NCBI RefSeq assembly: GCF_003860585.1
Contig: NZ_CP034159.1
Coordinates: 2,604,001 to 2,668,000 of the forward strand
Direction: 5' to 3'
DNA length: 64,000 nt
Origin: Kaistella carnis
GTDB lineage: Bacteria; Bacteroidota; Bacteroidia; Flavobacteriales; Weeksellaceae
Shown: piece by piece, positions 54,798 to 64,000 of the stretch
Layout of the letters: each line of letters begins with the position of its first letter
How positions within the stretch are numbered: the stretch's first letter is position 1
Program-made: the position numbers and the translations under genes
Notes under the pieces: model-generated
Database searches by the model: none
The model's input: the letters and a program-made list of their open reading frames with translations, nothing else
Told to the model about the DNA's origin: nothing

Positions 54798-55772
54798 TTA
54801 AGAATTCTCTAAGATATAAGAGAACATCAGTGGTGCACAGATTGTTGCATCACTTTCAACGATATATTTCGGTGTGTTGATATCCAGTTTTCCCCACGTG
54901 ATTTTCTCGTTCGGAACCGCGCCGGAATAAGAACCGTAAGATGTGGTAGAATCAGAGATCTGACAGAAATAGGACCAGAAAGGAACATCGGTCATTTCTA
55001 AATCCTGATACAACATCGGAACTACACAAATTGGGAAATCACCAGCGATTCCACCTCCAACCTGGAAGAAACCAACGCCTTTTCCACCTGAATTTTTTGG
55101 ATACCAGTCTGCCAAATACATCATGTATTCAATCCCTGATTTTACGGTAGAAGGTTTCAATTCTCCTTTAATACAGTAGCTGGAGAAAATATTTCCCATG
55201 GTAGAATCTTCCCATCCCGGAACAACGATTGGTAAGTTTTTTTCTGCGGCAGCCAACATCCAGGAATTCTCTTTCGGGATTTCATAATACTGCTCCAAAA
55301 CGCCAGATAAAAGCATTTTATACATATATTCGTGCGGGAAATAACGTTCACCTTTTGCTTCTGCGTCTTTCCAGATTTCTACGATGTGTTTCTGCAAACG
55401 TCGGAACGCTTCTTCCTCCGGAATACAGGTATCGGTAACACGATTCAGACCTCTTTCCAATAAATCCCACTCATCCTTCGCCGTCAAATCTCGGTAATGC
55501 GGCACTCTTTCGTAATGCGAATGCGCCACCAAATTCATTAAATCTTCCTCTAAATTCGCTCCGGTACAAGAAATAATATCTACTTTATCCTGACGGATCA
55601 TTTCTGCTAAAATTTTTCCAATCTCTGCGGTAGACATTGCTCCAGCCAAAGTAATCATCATTTTTCCCCCATCTTTTAAGTGGGCAACATATCCTTTTGA
55701 GGCATCAACTAAAGCTGCAGAATTAAAATGCAGGTAATATTTTTCGATAAATTCGGTAATCGGTTTACTCAT
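54798..55772 (-). CDS. Deoxyhypusine synthase-family protein
   Basis: A 324-residue NAD-dependent aminobutyl-transferase-like enzyme. The signature S-G-A-x-P-x-E-x-x-x-W-G-K is present as SGAVPNEKITWGKL with the catalytic Lys at 295. NAD-site segments include ITLAGAMSTAEIGKILAEMI and IVVPGWEDSTMGN. Bacteria lack eIF5A, so the substrate is probably a polyamine (homospermidine-type chemistry) or unknown. Confidence 0.9.
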   Translation of the reverse strand: MSKPITEFIEKYYLHFNSAALVDASKGYVAHLKDGGKMMITLAGAMSTAEIGKILAEMIRQDKVDIISCTGANLEEDLMNLVAHSHYERVPHYRDLTAKDEWDLLERGLNRVTDTCIPEEEAFRRLQKHIVEIWKDAEAKGERYFPHEYMYKMLLSGVLEQYYEIPKENSWMLAAAEKNLPIVVPGWEDSTMGNIFSSYCIKGELKPSTVKSGIEYMMYLADWYPKNSGGKGVGFFQVGGGIAGDFPICVVPMLYQDLEMTDVPFWSYFCQISDSTTSYGSYSGAVPNEKITWGKLDINTPKYIVESDATICAPLMFSYILENS

Positions 55773-55788
55773 AATTTTTTGATTTTAG

Positions 55789-55796
55789 CAAAGATA
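55789..55796 (-). promoter_or_regulatory. -7 box of the DHS-like gene
   Basis: Minus-strand TATCTTTG matches TAnnTTTG, 16 bases before the ATG at 55772. No obvious -33 box. Confidence 0.45.
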
Positions 55797-55839
55797 ATCA
55801 ATTTAAAGAATTTCTTCAGGAGCATTCCTGTTTTGCTTC

Positions 55840-55936
55840 TTTTTGACATTCGGTCCCGCTTTTCGTTGCAATTCCTCATTTCGGGGCTCGCTTCGCTCGC
55901 CCCTTCATTGCGGGATTTTCACTGCAATCGGGGCTA
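55840..55936. repeat. Degenerate intergenic repeat, copy B
   Basis: GC-rich non-coding stretch whose minus strand includes AGCCCCGATTGCAGTG, AATCCCGCAATGAAGGGG, CGAGCGAAGCGAGCCCCG and AATTGCAACG. The word set resembles copies at 50861-50990 and 57604-57735. DNA from here to 56080 shows no other feature. Confidence 0.5.
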
Positions 55937-56080
55937 AAATAGAGTTCAGGTGTTCTTGCCAGGGAATTATGACTTTTCAGAAAAATATAAAAAGGTAGTT
56001 AAGAAAAGACAATCGCAAAGTTTTAAACCGTGAAACGATTATAATAATCACCTAAACTAGGATCATAAAATCTTATCCGA

Positions 56081-56476
56081 TTATTCCCCTTTAAATCGAC
56101 GGTTTTCTTTCTTCTGCGAAAGTTCCTTCTTCGCTTTGATGCGCTTTTCAATCTTGGAGCGGGAAGGTTTTGTGGGTTTTCGGGATTTTGGGATAAATAA
56201 AGATTTTTGTACCAGAGATAAAATTTTTTCGGTTGCGATTTTTTTATTTTGAAGCTGTGTTCGACTCTCAGAAACGGTAAGTTGTAAAATACCTTCTGCG
56301 TTAATTCTGTTCTTCAGTTTTTCAGAAATCATCTCTTTTGCTTCAATAGAAAAACATTCACTTTCTGCTACATTCCACATGACGGTCACGGAAGTTTCTA
56401 CCTTATTCACGTTCTGACCGCCTGCACCGCTGCTGCGGGAAGTTTTGTACGTTAATTCTTTGGAGAAATCCTTCAT
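56081..56476 (-). CDS. arfB: Ribosome-rescue peptidyl-tRNA hydrolase ArfB
   Basis: A 131-residue protein with the release-factor motif GGQ (residues 19-21 in SSGAGGQNVNK) and a basic C-terminal tail (KSRKPTKPSRSKIEKRIKAK) that enters the empty mRNA channel. It frees nascent chains on stalled ribosomes. Length and tail fit ArfB/YaeJ rather than a full release factor. Confidence 0.92.
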   Translation of the reverse strand: MKDFSKELTYKTSRSSGAGGQNVNKVETSVTVMWNVAESECFSIEAKEMISEKLKNRINAEGILQLTVSESRTQLQNKKIATEKILSLVQKSLFIPKSRKPTKPSRSKIEKRIKAKKELSQKKENRRFKGE

Positions 56477-56549
56477 TTAATAAGAGTAAAGAACAAAGAT
56501 AAAAGAATAAAGATTATAAAATAGAGGTTCAAAATAGAACTCCAGTAAT

Positions 56550-57575
56550 TTACCCTTTATAAACACTTTCAATTAATTTCTGACGGTCTATTTTACCATT
56601 TGGGATTCGTGGAAACGTTTCCAGGAAAATAATTTCTTTGGGATGGTGATTTTTTGAAGGATAATCAAGGGTTTTTAATCGGTCGATTATTTGTTCATTC
56701 TCTTGACCTTCTACCAAAAGAACCAATTTTTGACCCAATATTTCATCAGGAATACCGAGGAAAACAACTTCGTTTGGAATTTCCTTTTTAACCAATTTTT
56801 CTAACTGTTCGGGGTAGATTTTTAAGCCACCTGAATTAATGACATGATCAATTCGTCCCAGAAATTTAAATTCCTTCTCATTTTTAATTTCAACTAAATC
56901 GTTCGTTTTAAGAATTTCCGGATTTAATTGGGGTGCATCAATTTGCAGGCAACCTCTTTCGTCGAGACTGATTTTAATATTACCAAGAACCGTGAAATAC
57001 TCTTCTGCAAGCGGATAAATTTGTTTTAGCGCGATGTGCGAAAGTGTTTCCGACATTCCGTACGTTTCAAAAATATTTGATTGAGTTTTTGGTCCTTTAA
57101 GTTGTTGAAAGATTTTCGTCTTCAGTGATTCTGAAACGGCCGCTCCGCCAATTATAATATTTTTAATGAAATGAATTTTATCCAGTGAGTTTTCAACTTG
57201 AAGTGGTGACATTGCGCAGAACGTAATTTCTTGGTTTAAATCCTTTATCGGATTGACCGAAGGTGTTTTTACAATGAGGTTCAATTTTCTTTCTGCAGCG
57301 CGAACGACCATCATTTTACCGGAAATATATTCTACGGGAAGACAGAGTAGGGCAGTATCGCTTTCTTTCAAACCTAAAATATCACACGTCATTTTTGCGG
57401 AATGACGCATTCTTTCTTTTTCAATGTCGAAAACCTTCGGAGTTCCCGTTGAGCCTGAAGTTTGAACTTTTACCGTTGCAGAATCATCATTCCAACTGCG
57501 TAAGAAAGAAAGAACTTGTTTTTCAAATTCCGTATTTGCTATTGGTCGTTCTTGGGTTGAAAAATCAATCTTCAT
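56550..57575 (-). CDS. menE: AMP-forming acyl-CoA ligase, MenE-like
   Basis: A 341-residue adenylate-forming enzyme. The P-loop-like motif TSGSTGTPK is clear, followed by ETYGMSETLSHIA and GRIDHVINSGGLKIYPEQLE; the final catalytic Lys lies in IPNGKIDRQKL. It is short compared with E. coli MenE, as usual in Flavobacteriia. Expected role: o-succinylbenzoate-CoA ligation in menaquinone synthesis, though substrate is inferred. Confidence 0.8.
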   Translation of the reverse strand: MKIDFSTQERPIANTEFEKQVLSFLRSWNDDSATVKVQTSGSTGTPKVFDIEKERMRHSAKMTCDILGLKESDTALLCLPVEYISGKMMVVRAAERKLNLIVKTPSVNPIKDLNQEITFCAMSPLQVENSLDKIHFIKNIIIGGAAVSESLKTKIFQQLKGPKTQSNIFETYGMSETLSHIALKQIYPLAEEYFTVLGNIKISLDERGCLQIDAPQLNPEILKTNDLVEIKNEKEFKFLGRIDHVINSGGLKIYPEQLEKLVKKEIPNEVVFLGIPDEILGQKLVLLVEGQENEQIIDRLKTLDYPSKNHHPKEIIFLETFPRIPNGKIDRQKLIESVYKG

Positions 57576-57603
57576 TTTGAAATAGGTTTTTAAATTTGCA
57601 AGA

Positions 57604-57735
57604 TCCTGCGTGAGGAAGTAGGCGGAAATCCTTTTTTATTGGTCCTGTTTTACAAGACCGATAAAAAAGATTGGGAGCCGAAGACCGACCCGAAGTTGCC
57701 GTGGAATTGAAGGGCAGCGAAGGGGCATGCCCACA
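57604..57735. repeat. Degenerate intergenic repeat with long hairpin, copy C
   Basis: A hairpin at about 57627-57672 pairs TTTTTTAT...GGTC with GACC...ATAAAAAA; next to it lies a GC-rich stretch (CCGACCCGAAGTTGCCGTGG, GGGCAGCGAAGGGGCATGCC) akin to copies A and B. It sits after argS, so the hairpin may also act in termination. Confidence 0.5.
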
Positions 57736-57737
57736 TA

Positions 57738-59498
57738 TTACATTCGATTCACCGTTCCAATTCCTAAAAGTTCAAGGCCTTTTTTAATGGTCTTCCCCGT
57801 TAAATTAGATAATTCTAAACGGAAGTTTTTTGTAGTTTCGTCTTCCTGACTTAGAATCGGATTGTTCTGATAGAAAGAGTTGTATGATTTTACCACTTCG
57901 TATATGTAATTTGCAACCAAGGCCGGAGAAAGGGTTTCTGCCGCTCGGGAAATAACCTCTTTGAAATTGGCGAGATTCATGACCAATTCCTTTTCGGAGG
58001 AGTTCATTTCGTAGGCTTCGATACTTTTTTCTTTGTATTCGGCTTTGGTGAGCAGAGACTGAATTCTCGCGTAAGTATATTGGATAAAAGGGCCTGTGTT
58101 GCCGGAAAAATCGATGCTTTCTGCGGGATTAAAGAGCATTTTCTTTTTCGGATCTACTTTCAGCATAAAATATTTTAAAGCGCCCAAGCCGACAGTTTCG
58201 TAAGATTTTTCTTTCTCCGCTTCGGATAAGGTTTCGAGTTTACCGAGTTCCTGAGCTTTTTCTTTTGCCGTGACATACATTTCCTGCATCAAGTCGTCGG
58301 CATCGACAACTGTTCCTTCGCGGGATTTCATTTTTCCCGCCGGAAGTTCGACCATTCCGTAGGAAAGGTGATAAAGATTTTCAGCCCAAGTGTAGCCAAG
58401 TTTTCGAAGGATTTTGATTAAAACATCAAAATGATAATCCTGTTCGTTGCCAACGGTGTAAATTAATTTCTGAATATTATTCTCCTCAAAACGCTGCACA
58501 GCTGTGCCCAAATCCTGCGTCATATAAACCGAAGTTCCGTCGCCGCGAAGTAGAAGTTTGTGATCTAATCCTTCTTCGCTAAGGTCGCACCAAACGGAAC
58601 CGTCTTCTTTCCGGTAAAGTGAGCCATTGATTAATCCTTTCTGAATGAGATCTTTGCCCAGAAGATAGGTATTGCTTTCATATTGAATCTGATCGAAATC
58701 GACGCCCAGTCTTTTGTAGGTTTCGGCAAAGCCGGCGTATACCCACGAATTCATTTCTGTCCAAAGGTTCCGAACGGTTTCGTCTCCTTTTTCCCAGTCT
58801 AAAAGCATTTTTTGCGCTTCCTGAATGCTTGGAGCCTGTTTTTTCGCGGTATCTTCATCGTAGCCTTCAGAGATTAAGTCAGCGATTTCCTTTTTATAGG
58901 TTTTATCGAACGCCACATAATAATTCCCGACGAGTTTGTCGCCTTTCAAATGCGTGGATTCGGGTGTATCGTTTGTCCCGGAATTTTTCCAGGCGAGCAT
59001 GGATTTGCAAATGTGGATTCCACGGTCGTTGATGATCTGGGTTTTGATGACGTTGTAACCGTCTTCTTTTAATATTTCGGCTACGGAATATCCCAAAAGA
59101 TTGTTCCGAATGTGACCCAAGTGCAGCGGCTTGTTGGTGTTGGGGGAAGAATACTCGATCATGACCGTCTCATCCTTGGATTCTTTGAGATCAAAATTTT
59201 CTTTTGCGGTCTTAAAGCTGTCGAGAAAAAAACTGTTGCGGATTGTCAGGTTAAGGAAACCTTTTACAACCTTGTAGCTTTCGACAAAATCGGTTTGAAT
59301 AACTAAAGCATCGCCAAGTTCCACGGCAATTTGGTCGGGATTCTTTTTCAGATGCTTAACGAGAGGGAATGTGACAAACGTAAAATCGCCTTCAAATTCG
59401 GATTTATTTTGTTGAACTTCTACTTTATCCACTTGGATCTGGTAGAGGTTATGGATAATTTCCAGGATTTTATTTTCTATAATATTCTTACTGTTCAT
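57738..59498 (-). CDS. argS: Arginyl-tRNA synthetase
   Basis: A 586-residue class I synthetase. The HIGH motif is HLGH (126-129, in SSPNTNKPLHLGH) and the KMSKS-like loop is in GKMKSREGTVV. The C-terminal anticodon-binding DALR domain ends the protein (LSNLTGKTIKKGLELLGIGT). It charges tRNA-Arg in the cytoplasm. Confidence 0.97.
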   Translation of the reverse strand: MNSKNIIENKILEIIHNLYQIQVDKVEVQQNKSEFEGDFTFVTFPLVKHLKKNPDQIAVELGDALVIQTDFVESYKVVKGFLNLTIRNSFFLDSFKTAKENFDLKESKDETVMIEYSSPNTNKPLHLGHIRNNLLGYSVAEILKEDGYNVIKTQIINDRGIHICKSMLAWKNSGTNDTPESTHLKGDKLVGNYYVAFDKTYKKEIADLISEGYDEDTAKKQAPSIQEAQKMLLDWEKGDETVRNLWTEMNSWVYAGFAETYKRLGVDFDQIQYESNTYLLGKDLIQKGLINGSLYRKEDGSVWCDLSEEGLDHKLLLRGDGTSVYMTQDLGTAVQRFEENNIQKLIYTVGNEQDYHFDVLIKILRKLGYTWAENLYHLSYGMVELPAGKMKSREGTVVDADDLMQEMYVTAKEKAQELGKLETLSEAEKEKSYETVGLGALKYFMLKVDPKKKMLFNPAESIDFSGNTGPFIQYTYARIQSLLTKAEYKEKSIEAYEMNSSEKELVMNLANFKEVISRAAETLSPALVANYIYEVVKSYNSFYQNNPILSQEDETTKNFRLELSNLTGKTIKKGLELLGIGTVNRM

Positions 59499-59515
59499 TA
59501 CTAAATTTTGAATTA

Positions 59516-59523
59516 CAAATATA
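59516..59523 (-). promoter_or_regulatory. -7 box of argS
   Basis: Minus-strand TATATTTG, 17 bases upstream of the ATG at 59498, matches TAnnTTTG perfectly; short leader expected. Confidence 0.5.
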
Positions 59524-59715
59524 CGGAAATAAGAAGTAGCCTCTTAAAGTTGCACGTCTATATGGCTTTTAATGATGTAATTTAAAGAATTGATTTAGGA
59601 TTCCGATATAATTTGGTTCCAAATTAAGTGTAAATACATCGCGCCGGTTGGCGTTATCGGCCCCCAAAAATTATTCTATCGGAAATAATTAGAGGCGGCA
59701 ATGGATATAAAATAA

Positions 59716-59750
59716 TAAAAAAAACCGACTCAGAAATTGAGCCGGTTTTC
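59716..59750. terminator. Terminator of the SusC/SusD operon
   Basis: AAAACCGACTCA (59721-59732) and TGAGCCGGTTTT (59738-59749) form a 12-bp stem with one G-T pair. A-run on the left and T-run on the right allow function in both directions; it lies 25 bases after the susD-like stop. Confidence 0.85.
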
Positions 59751-59774
59751 ATTTTGCAAAACTTTATTAAAAAA

Positions 59775-61445
59775 TTATCTAGCCCAGAAAGGCGTAAACA
59801 TGTTTTTAGTAAATACGTCTGCGGCAGTAACATTCGGAACATTATTAGCATTTGACGCGTATTCTGAAGTTGGATAGATCAGTCTGTTTGGCTTCACTGT
59901 ACCTGTTGCAATAGTCGCTAGTGGTGTAACAGGATATCCAGTTCTTGTATAATCAAAGAATGACTGTTCTGGATTTACACCCGTAAGTGCAATCCATTTT
60001 TGAGTCATAATCGCTTCGATTTTATTATCTGTAGAACCAGTCCAACCTAATTTTGGAACGCTATTTACGCTTGTGATATATGCAGCAGATCCACTTGCGC
60101 CTAAATAATTGTATGAAGCAGTAATACCCGCTTCAAAATGCGATTGTGCGGAACCTGAGATGTTTGCAGGATATCTAAGTGCAGCTTCTGCTAAAAGTAG
60201 TTCTATTTCTGCTTTTGACATTAGAACACCAGGTTTAGCCGATGCAGCTGCGACAATAGCAGCAGGAGCGGTTGACGTAATTGAAGTATTATTACCTAGA
60301 ATTAATCCTAAACCAAATCTAGAAACAGTATTTGCTGTTCTACCAGCTTCAGCACCTGGCTGTCCTGGAGTCGCACCTTGTCTAACTCCCTCTACAGTTG
60401 CGTCTGCTGCAACACCGCCAAGAGGAGTAATCAATGTAAACATTCTGCCTCTTCTTCCATCTTTAATTCCATTGAATTTTTGATAAACATCTCTAGAATC
60501 ACTGGTAGCAACACCAACTCCATCTTGAGGTATATATCTTAAATTTCCATTTAAAGCTAAAGCAATGTGTTCAGAAGCAGTATATAAATTATATCCTTGA
60601 TTACCTGCGGTTGGTCTTGCTCCTGAACTAAGAACAATCCAATAATTTGTAAAAGGATTTTGCTTAGTATCACTTGCCGATGAATAACCAGGATTCGTAG
60701 TTACATCAGTAGCTGGATACGTTGCGCCTGCAAGAGTACTCAATTTTTGATCTCTGTAGGTAGCCATTTCACCTGTAACGTTAGACATTCTTACTAAATA
60801 TCTGAGTTTAATTGCATTCGCAAAAGAAGTCCATTTTGACATATCTCCATTAAATACAATGTCTGCACTTGCCGGACTTGTTCCTGCACCAGAAGTGATC
60901 ATTTGAACTGCACTTTCCAAATCTGCTATGGAAGCTTTGTAGATATCCTCACCTTTATCATATTTAGGTGAAAGATTTAGTTCTCTCTTGAAAGCTTCTG
61001 TGTAAGGCATATCACCGTACAAATCGGTAAGGATCTGTACATAATAAGCTTTCATGATCATTGACATCGCTTTATATCTGGTATATTCACCATTTTGGTC
61101 TTTGAAATCAATTATTGTTTGGAAATTAGTTACATTTCTAAACATTGTATCCCAAATTGCTGCATTGTAACCAGAAGTAATATTTGGTGTGTAGTCATCA
61201 ACAAACGGAGTACCGAATGAATAAGAATTTCCTGCCAAACTATTCATTTGTACGCCAGCAAAAGCATTCAAATTTCTAGCTTGTATTGCATGAGTTCCAG
61301 TAACAGCTCCAGGGAAGATATAGTTAGGAGTAAGCAAATTTGCATCTACTCTATCTGGATCTACGTTGGTGTCTAAAAAATCATTACACGATATACTACC
61401 AAATAGGGTAGCCGATAATGCCATTAATATTATTTTATTTTTCAT
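59775..61445 (-). CDS. SusD/RagB-family outer-membrane lipoprotein
   Basis: A 556-residue protein with a lipoprotein signal (LSATLFGSISC, Cys20) followed by NDFLDTNVDPDRVD, typical of the SusD-like group 2 family. Helical repeats such as YKAMSMIMKAYYVQILTDLY and DMPYTEAF are characteristic. It caps a TonB-dependent SusC barrel and captures substrate, probably an oligosaccharide or peptide. It lies 12 bases after the SusC-like gene. Confidence 0.93.
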   Translation of the reverse strand: MKNKIILMALSATLFGSISCNDFLDTNVDPDRVDANLLTPNYIFPGAVTGTHAIQARNLNAFAGVQMNSLAGNSYSFGTPFVDDYTPNITSGYNAAIWDTMFRNVTNFQTIIDFKDQNGEYTRYKAMSMIMKAYYVQILTDLYGDMPYTEAFKRELNLSPKYDKGEDIYKASIADLESAVQMITSGAGTSPASADIVFNGDMSKWTSFANAIKLRYLVRMSNVTGEMATYRDQKLSTLAGATYPATDVTTNPGYSSASDTKQNPFTNYWIVLSSGARPTAGNQGYNLYTASEHIALALNGNLRYIPQDGVGVATSDSRDVYQKFNGIKDGRRGRMFTLITPLGGVAADATVEGVRQGATPGQPGAEAGRTANTVSRFGLGLILGNNTSITSTAPAAIVAAASAKPGVLMSKAEIELLLAEAALRYPANISGSAQSHFEAGITASYNYLGASGSAAYITSVNSVPKLGWTGSTDNKIEAIMTQKWIALTGVNPEQSFFDYTRTGYPVTPLATIATGTVKPNRLIYPTSEYASNANNVPNVTAADVFTKNMFTPFWAR

Positions 61446-61457
61446 TATTTTTAAATT

Positions 61458-64000
61458 TTAAAAGGTTGCATTTAATTTAAATCCGAATGTTCTTGTAGTT
61501 GGATACTGCGAGGTATCAGCAATTCCGGATAAATTCCCGCTGTAATTAGATGATTCTGGATCAGCAAAGTTTCTATTACTTTTCGCATAGATTGCGATTG
61601 GATTTCTTGCATACATACTTACAGTAATACCATTGACAAATGTAGACTGTAGAACGGATTTTGGAAGATCATAGCTCAACGCAATTTCTCTTACTTTGAA
61701 GAAAGTAGCGTCTACGATAAGATTTTCACCTGTTCTTCTGAAATTATTACCTGTCCAGTAAGTCACAACACCTGAATAATCAGCAGAGTAAGCCGCAGTA
61801 CTATTAGTTACATAATTGCCACCTACAAGTTGAACTGAATTTGGCACGACATATCCATTTTCTCTTTCCTGATCTGCAGTTTGTTCAAGACCACCTGTAA
61901 ACGCTAGTAAACCTTTGGTAAATGAAACAAATTGTCCTCCTTTTCTATAATCCATTACTGCAGAAAGGGATAGTCCTTTATATTTGAAAGAGGTAGTTAG
62001 TCCCATTGTGTAATCAGGATTTACATTACCTAAAACAGAAAGAGCAGAATTGATGAGAGGGACACCATTTGCACCTACTATAATGTTTCCATTAGGATCT
62101 TTACGGTATGTTGAGCCTACAAATGAGTATAGATTCTCTCCTACTACAGCAGCTACACCTATAGAAGGCGAGGAATAAGTAAGTAAAGCAACTTGAGAAG
62201 CACCACTCTTCAGGGATTCTAGGATAGTTTCTGATTTAGAAAAATAACCGTGTAAATTCCATGTGAAATTTTGAGTTTTAATAGGTGTAAGCCCCAAATC
62301 AATATCAAATCCAGTTGTTTTTGCATTTCCAATATTGTCCACATAAGACGACAGCCCACTAGTATTGGAAGGAGCTGACGCAATAATTAAATCCTTAGTT
62401 TTTGATTGATAAACAGAACCTTCCAAAGTAATGCGGTCATTGAAAAAACCAAGTATTGCATTTAATTCAATACTTGTGAAATATTCAGGTTTTACATTTG
62501 GATTTGTCACAGATGTATTCAATACATAAGAAGGAACATTGAAAGGATATCCTGCAGCTACATTCCCGGTAGGATTTACTGAATATGGATTTAAATTAGC
62601 ATTACCAACTCTGGAATAACTAGGTGCAATTTTCACGTAAGTCAATACATCACCTCCAAAATCAAAAGCTTTGGTAGGGATAAAGGATAGACCTGCAGAA
62701 TAATACGGGTATGCTTTGTTATTAAATTGTCCATTGATGTTTGTGGAAAATAATGAGCTTTGTTCGTATCTGTAAGTACCATTTAGATATAGATAATCTT
62801 TAAATGCTAAATCTAAATTTCCGAAAAATGCATAACTTTTTACTCTTCTGTTATAATTATCCATAGTGCCTCCATCTTCTTTTACAGCAGTGTCTGTAGG
62901 CAGCGCAAGTGAACTAATGTTATTCACACTGTACCAGCCTGGAATGATTAATCCTGACCCTCCAACAGATCTAGCGTTGTACGCTCTGTCTTGAATATTA
63001 TTACCTAAATTTACTTTTAGATTAAAGTCTTCGTTCAGATCATAATCAAAATTCAACAACAAATCGCCATAATATCTTCTATCGGTATAATTTCTATTGT
63101 AGTAGTACGAAGCAACACCAGTAGGAATCGAAACATTTGGGTCATCATAGGTTATCACTTTGTTATAGCCATTATTGTGATTTTCCTGCTCAGTTTTTGA
63201 TAGACTAAGATTTCCGGTATATGTTACATTAATGTTTTTATTAATATCATACTGCAACGAGATAATACCATTCAAATATTCTAGACTTGAATTTAATCTT
63301 TCATTTTCTATACTCCAATATGGATTTACAGAATATGGTGTTAAATAACCTGTAAAACCTGAATTTTTGTAGGCTCTAATATCATTTGTAGTTGGCATTT
63401 GCAAAAGATCGTCATATAACCCACCATTTGTTTGGTTTACCAGTCTACCAATATAGTTGAACTGTCCGTCAACTCTTAATTTATCAAATTTCTTTCCTCC
63501 TTTGAATAAGAAGTTATTTTGCTTAAGTTTATCACCTGCTACTACAAAACCATTATCCAATCTATTCATAGATACAAATGCATAAGAATCTGATCCGCCA
63601 ACATTTATACTTAAACCATTTTGATAAGAAACACCATTTTGAAAGAATTTTGAGAAATGATCTTTTACAGGGGCATATTGACCATAAATGTATTGTCCGT
63701 TTGGTTGTGGAAGACCTGTTGGTACCGTTTGTCCACCTAAAATTCCGTTATAAGCTGGTCCCCAAGATGTGTTTTCCCATGGCACATAGTTTGTACCTCC
63801 GTAATCTACATCACTGTAGCTTTCATCTTGTACACCTTTACCATATCTGGTTTGCACCTTCGGTAACTTAAATACTTGGCTTATTTCAACTGCAGAGGTT
63901 AAATTAAAAGAAATTTTTTCAGATTTAGTTCCTCTTTTTGTTGTTACGATAATAACACCGTTTACACCCTGTGATCCGTAAAGTGCAGACCCTTGTAAAC
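61458..64000 (-). CDS. SusC/RagA-family TonB-linked transporter (N-terminus beyond window)
   Basis: An open frame continues to the right edge, so at least 847 residues are present and the N-terminus is missing; GTG at 63857 is not the true start. The plug motif ALYGSQGVNGVIIVTTKRG and the C-terminal barrel (TSQYPTTRTFGFKLNATF) are diagnostic. It imports a substrate across the outer membrane together with the SusD-like lipoprotein. No sugar enzymes are visible to define the substrate. Confidence 0.95.
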   Translation of the reverse strand, partial: LQGSALYGSQGVNGVIIVTTKRGTKSEKISFNLTSAVEISQVFKLPKVQTRYGKGVQDESYSDVDYGGTNYVPWENTSWGPAYNGILGGQTVPTGLPQPNGQYIYGQYAPVKDHFSKFFQNGVSYQNGLSINVGGSDSYAFVSMNRLDNGFVVAGDKLKQNNFLFKGGKKFDKLRVDGQFNYIGRLVNQTNGGLYDDLLQMPTTNDIRAYKNSGFTGYLTPYSVNPYWSIENERLNSSLEYLNGIISLQYDINKNINVTYTGNLSLSKTEQENHNNGYNKVITYDDPNVSIPTGVASYYYNRNYTDRRYYGDLLLNFDYDLNEDFNLKVNLGNNIQDRAYNARSVGGSGLIIPGWYSVNNISSLALPTDTAVKEDGGTMDNYNRRVKSYAFFGNLDLAFKDYLYLNGTYRYEQSSLFSTNINGQFNNKAYPYYSAGLSFIPTKAFDFGGDVLTYVKIAPSYSRVGNANLNPYSVNPTGNVAAGYPFNVPSYVLNTSVTNPNVKPEYFTSIELNAILGFFNDRITLEGSVYQSKTKDLIIASAPSNTSGLSSYVDNIGNAKTTGFDIDLGLTPIKTQNFTWNLHGYFSKSETILESLKSGASQVALLTYSSPSIGVAAVVGENLYSFVGSTYRKDPNGNIIVGANGVPLINSALSVLGNVNPDYTMGLTTSFKYKGLSLSAVMDYRKGGQFVSFTKGLLAFTGGLEQTADQERENGYVVPNSVQLVGGNYVTNSTAAYSADYSGVVTYWTGNNFRRTGENLIVDATFFKVREIALSYDLPKSVLQSTFVNGITVSMYARNPIAIYAKSNRNFADPESSNYSGNLSGIADTSQYPTTRTFGFKLNATF

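Noticed and set aside
60109..60483. 124-residue plus-strand frame
   Set aside because: It is a shadow of the susD-like gene on the minus strand.

Overview
The window is low-GC DNA from a Bacteroidota bacterium, most likely of the Flavobacteriia (Weeksellaceae; Chryseobacterium/Kaistella-like). The evidence is the style of recA, htpG, argS and SusC/SusD, signal peptides ending in AQ, promoter -7 boxes of the form TAnnTTTG, and a Bacteroidota-type conjugation gene set. Two parts are clear: an integrative conjugative element (ICE) from the left edge to about 49.5 kb, and host chromosome from a tRNA-Gln gene (49514-49584, minus) to the right edge. The left end of the ICE and its integrase lie outside the window.

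ICE, left to right. (a) 1-1.8 kb: control region, with an XRE repressor and a small opposing gene around a palindromic switch, then two tandem DUF3853 genes. (b) 1.8-5.1 kb: plasmid-like replication module with a replication-organiser-like protein, a Rep_3-like initiator, eight 17-bp iterons with a perfect DnaA box, and a Toprim primase-like protein. (c) 5.2-7.7 kb: arsenic resistance (ArsR, DUF6428, phosphatase-like arsenate reductase, ACR3 efflux pump). (d) 7.9-20.5 kb: defence island. A type I restriction-modification operon (hsdM, hsdS, hsdR) is interleaved with a Fic protein and a HigB / HigA-ImmA pair. Next come two small genes and a SEFIR protein, a PIN-like nuclease candidate and a small protein. 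(e) 20.6-21.6 kb: a leaderless-looking small gene, a nine-unit iteron-like array and a long hairpin that may be part of oriT. (f) 21.6-43 kb: a secreted cargo protein, MobA/MobB-type mobilisation genes, a ParA-like ATPase and the T4SS genes traE, F, G, J, K, L-like, M and N, plus a VirD4-type coupling protein, an M23 peptidase and a large RadC/MPN protein. (g) 43-49.4 kb: a lipoprotein and a 1876-residue Toprim-methylase-helicase fusion. The ICE ends against the 3' end of tRNA-Gln, the usual kind of integrase target.

Chromosome: recA, htpG, an alkyltransferase-like protein, a 48-residue conserved protein, an outer-membrane protein, a deoxyhypusine-synthase-like enzyme, arfB, a menE-like ligase, argS, and a SusD/SusC pair cut by the right edge. 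Several intergenic spaces carry degenerate copies of what looks like one repeat family.

The most notable features are the SEFIR/PIN-like/small-protein cassette; a DnaJ-type J domain inserted into the VirB4-like TraG ATPase; two separate iteron-like arrays, one with covarying dyad arms; and the Toprim-methylase-helicase fusion. All calls rest on reading the sequence; no database search was run.
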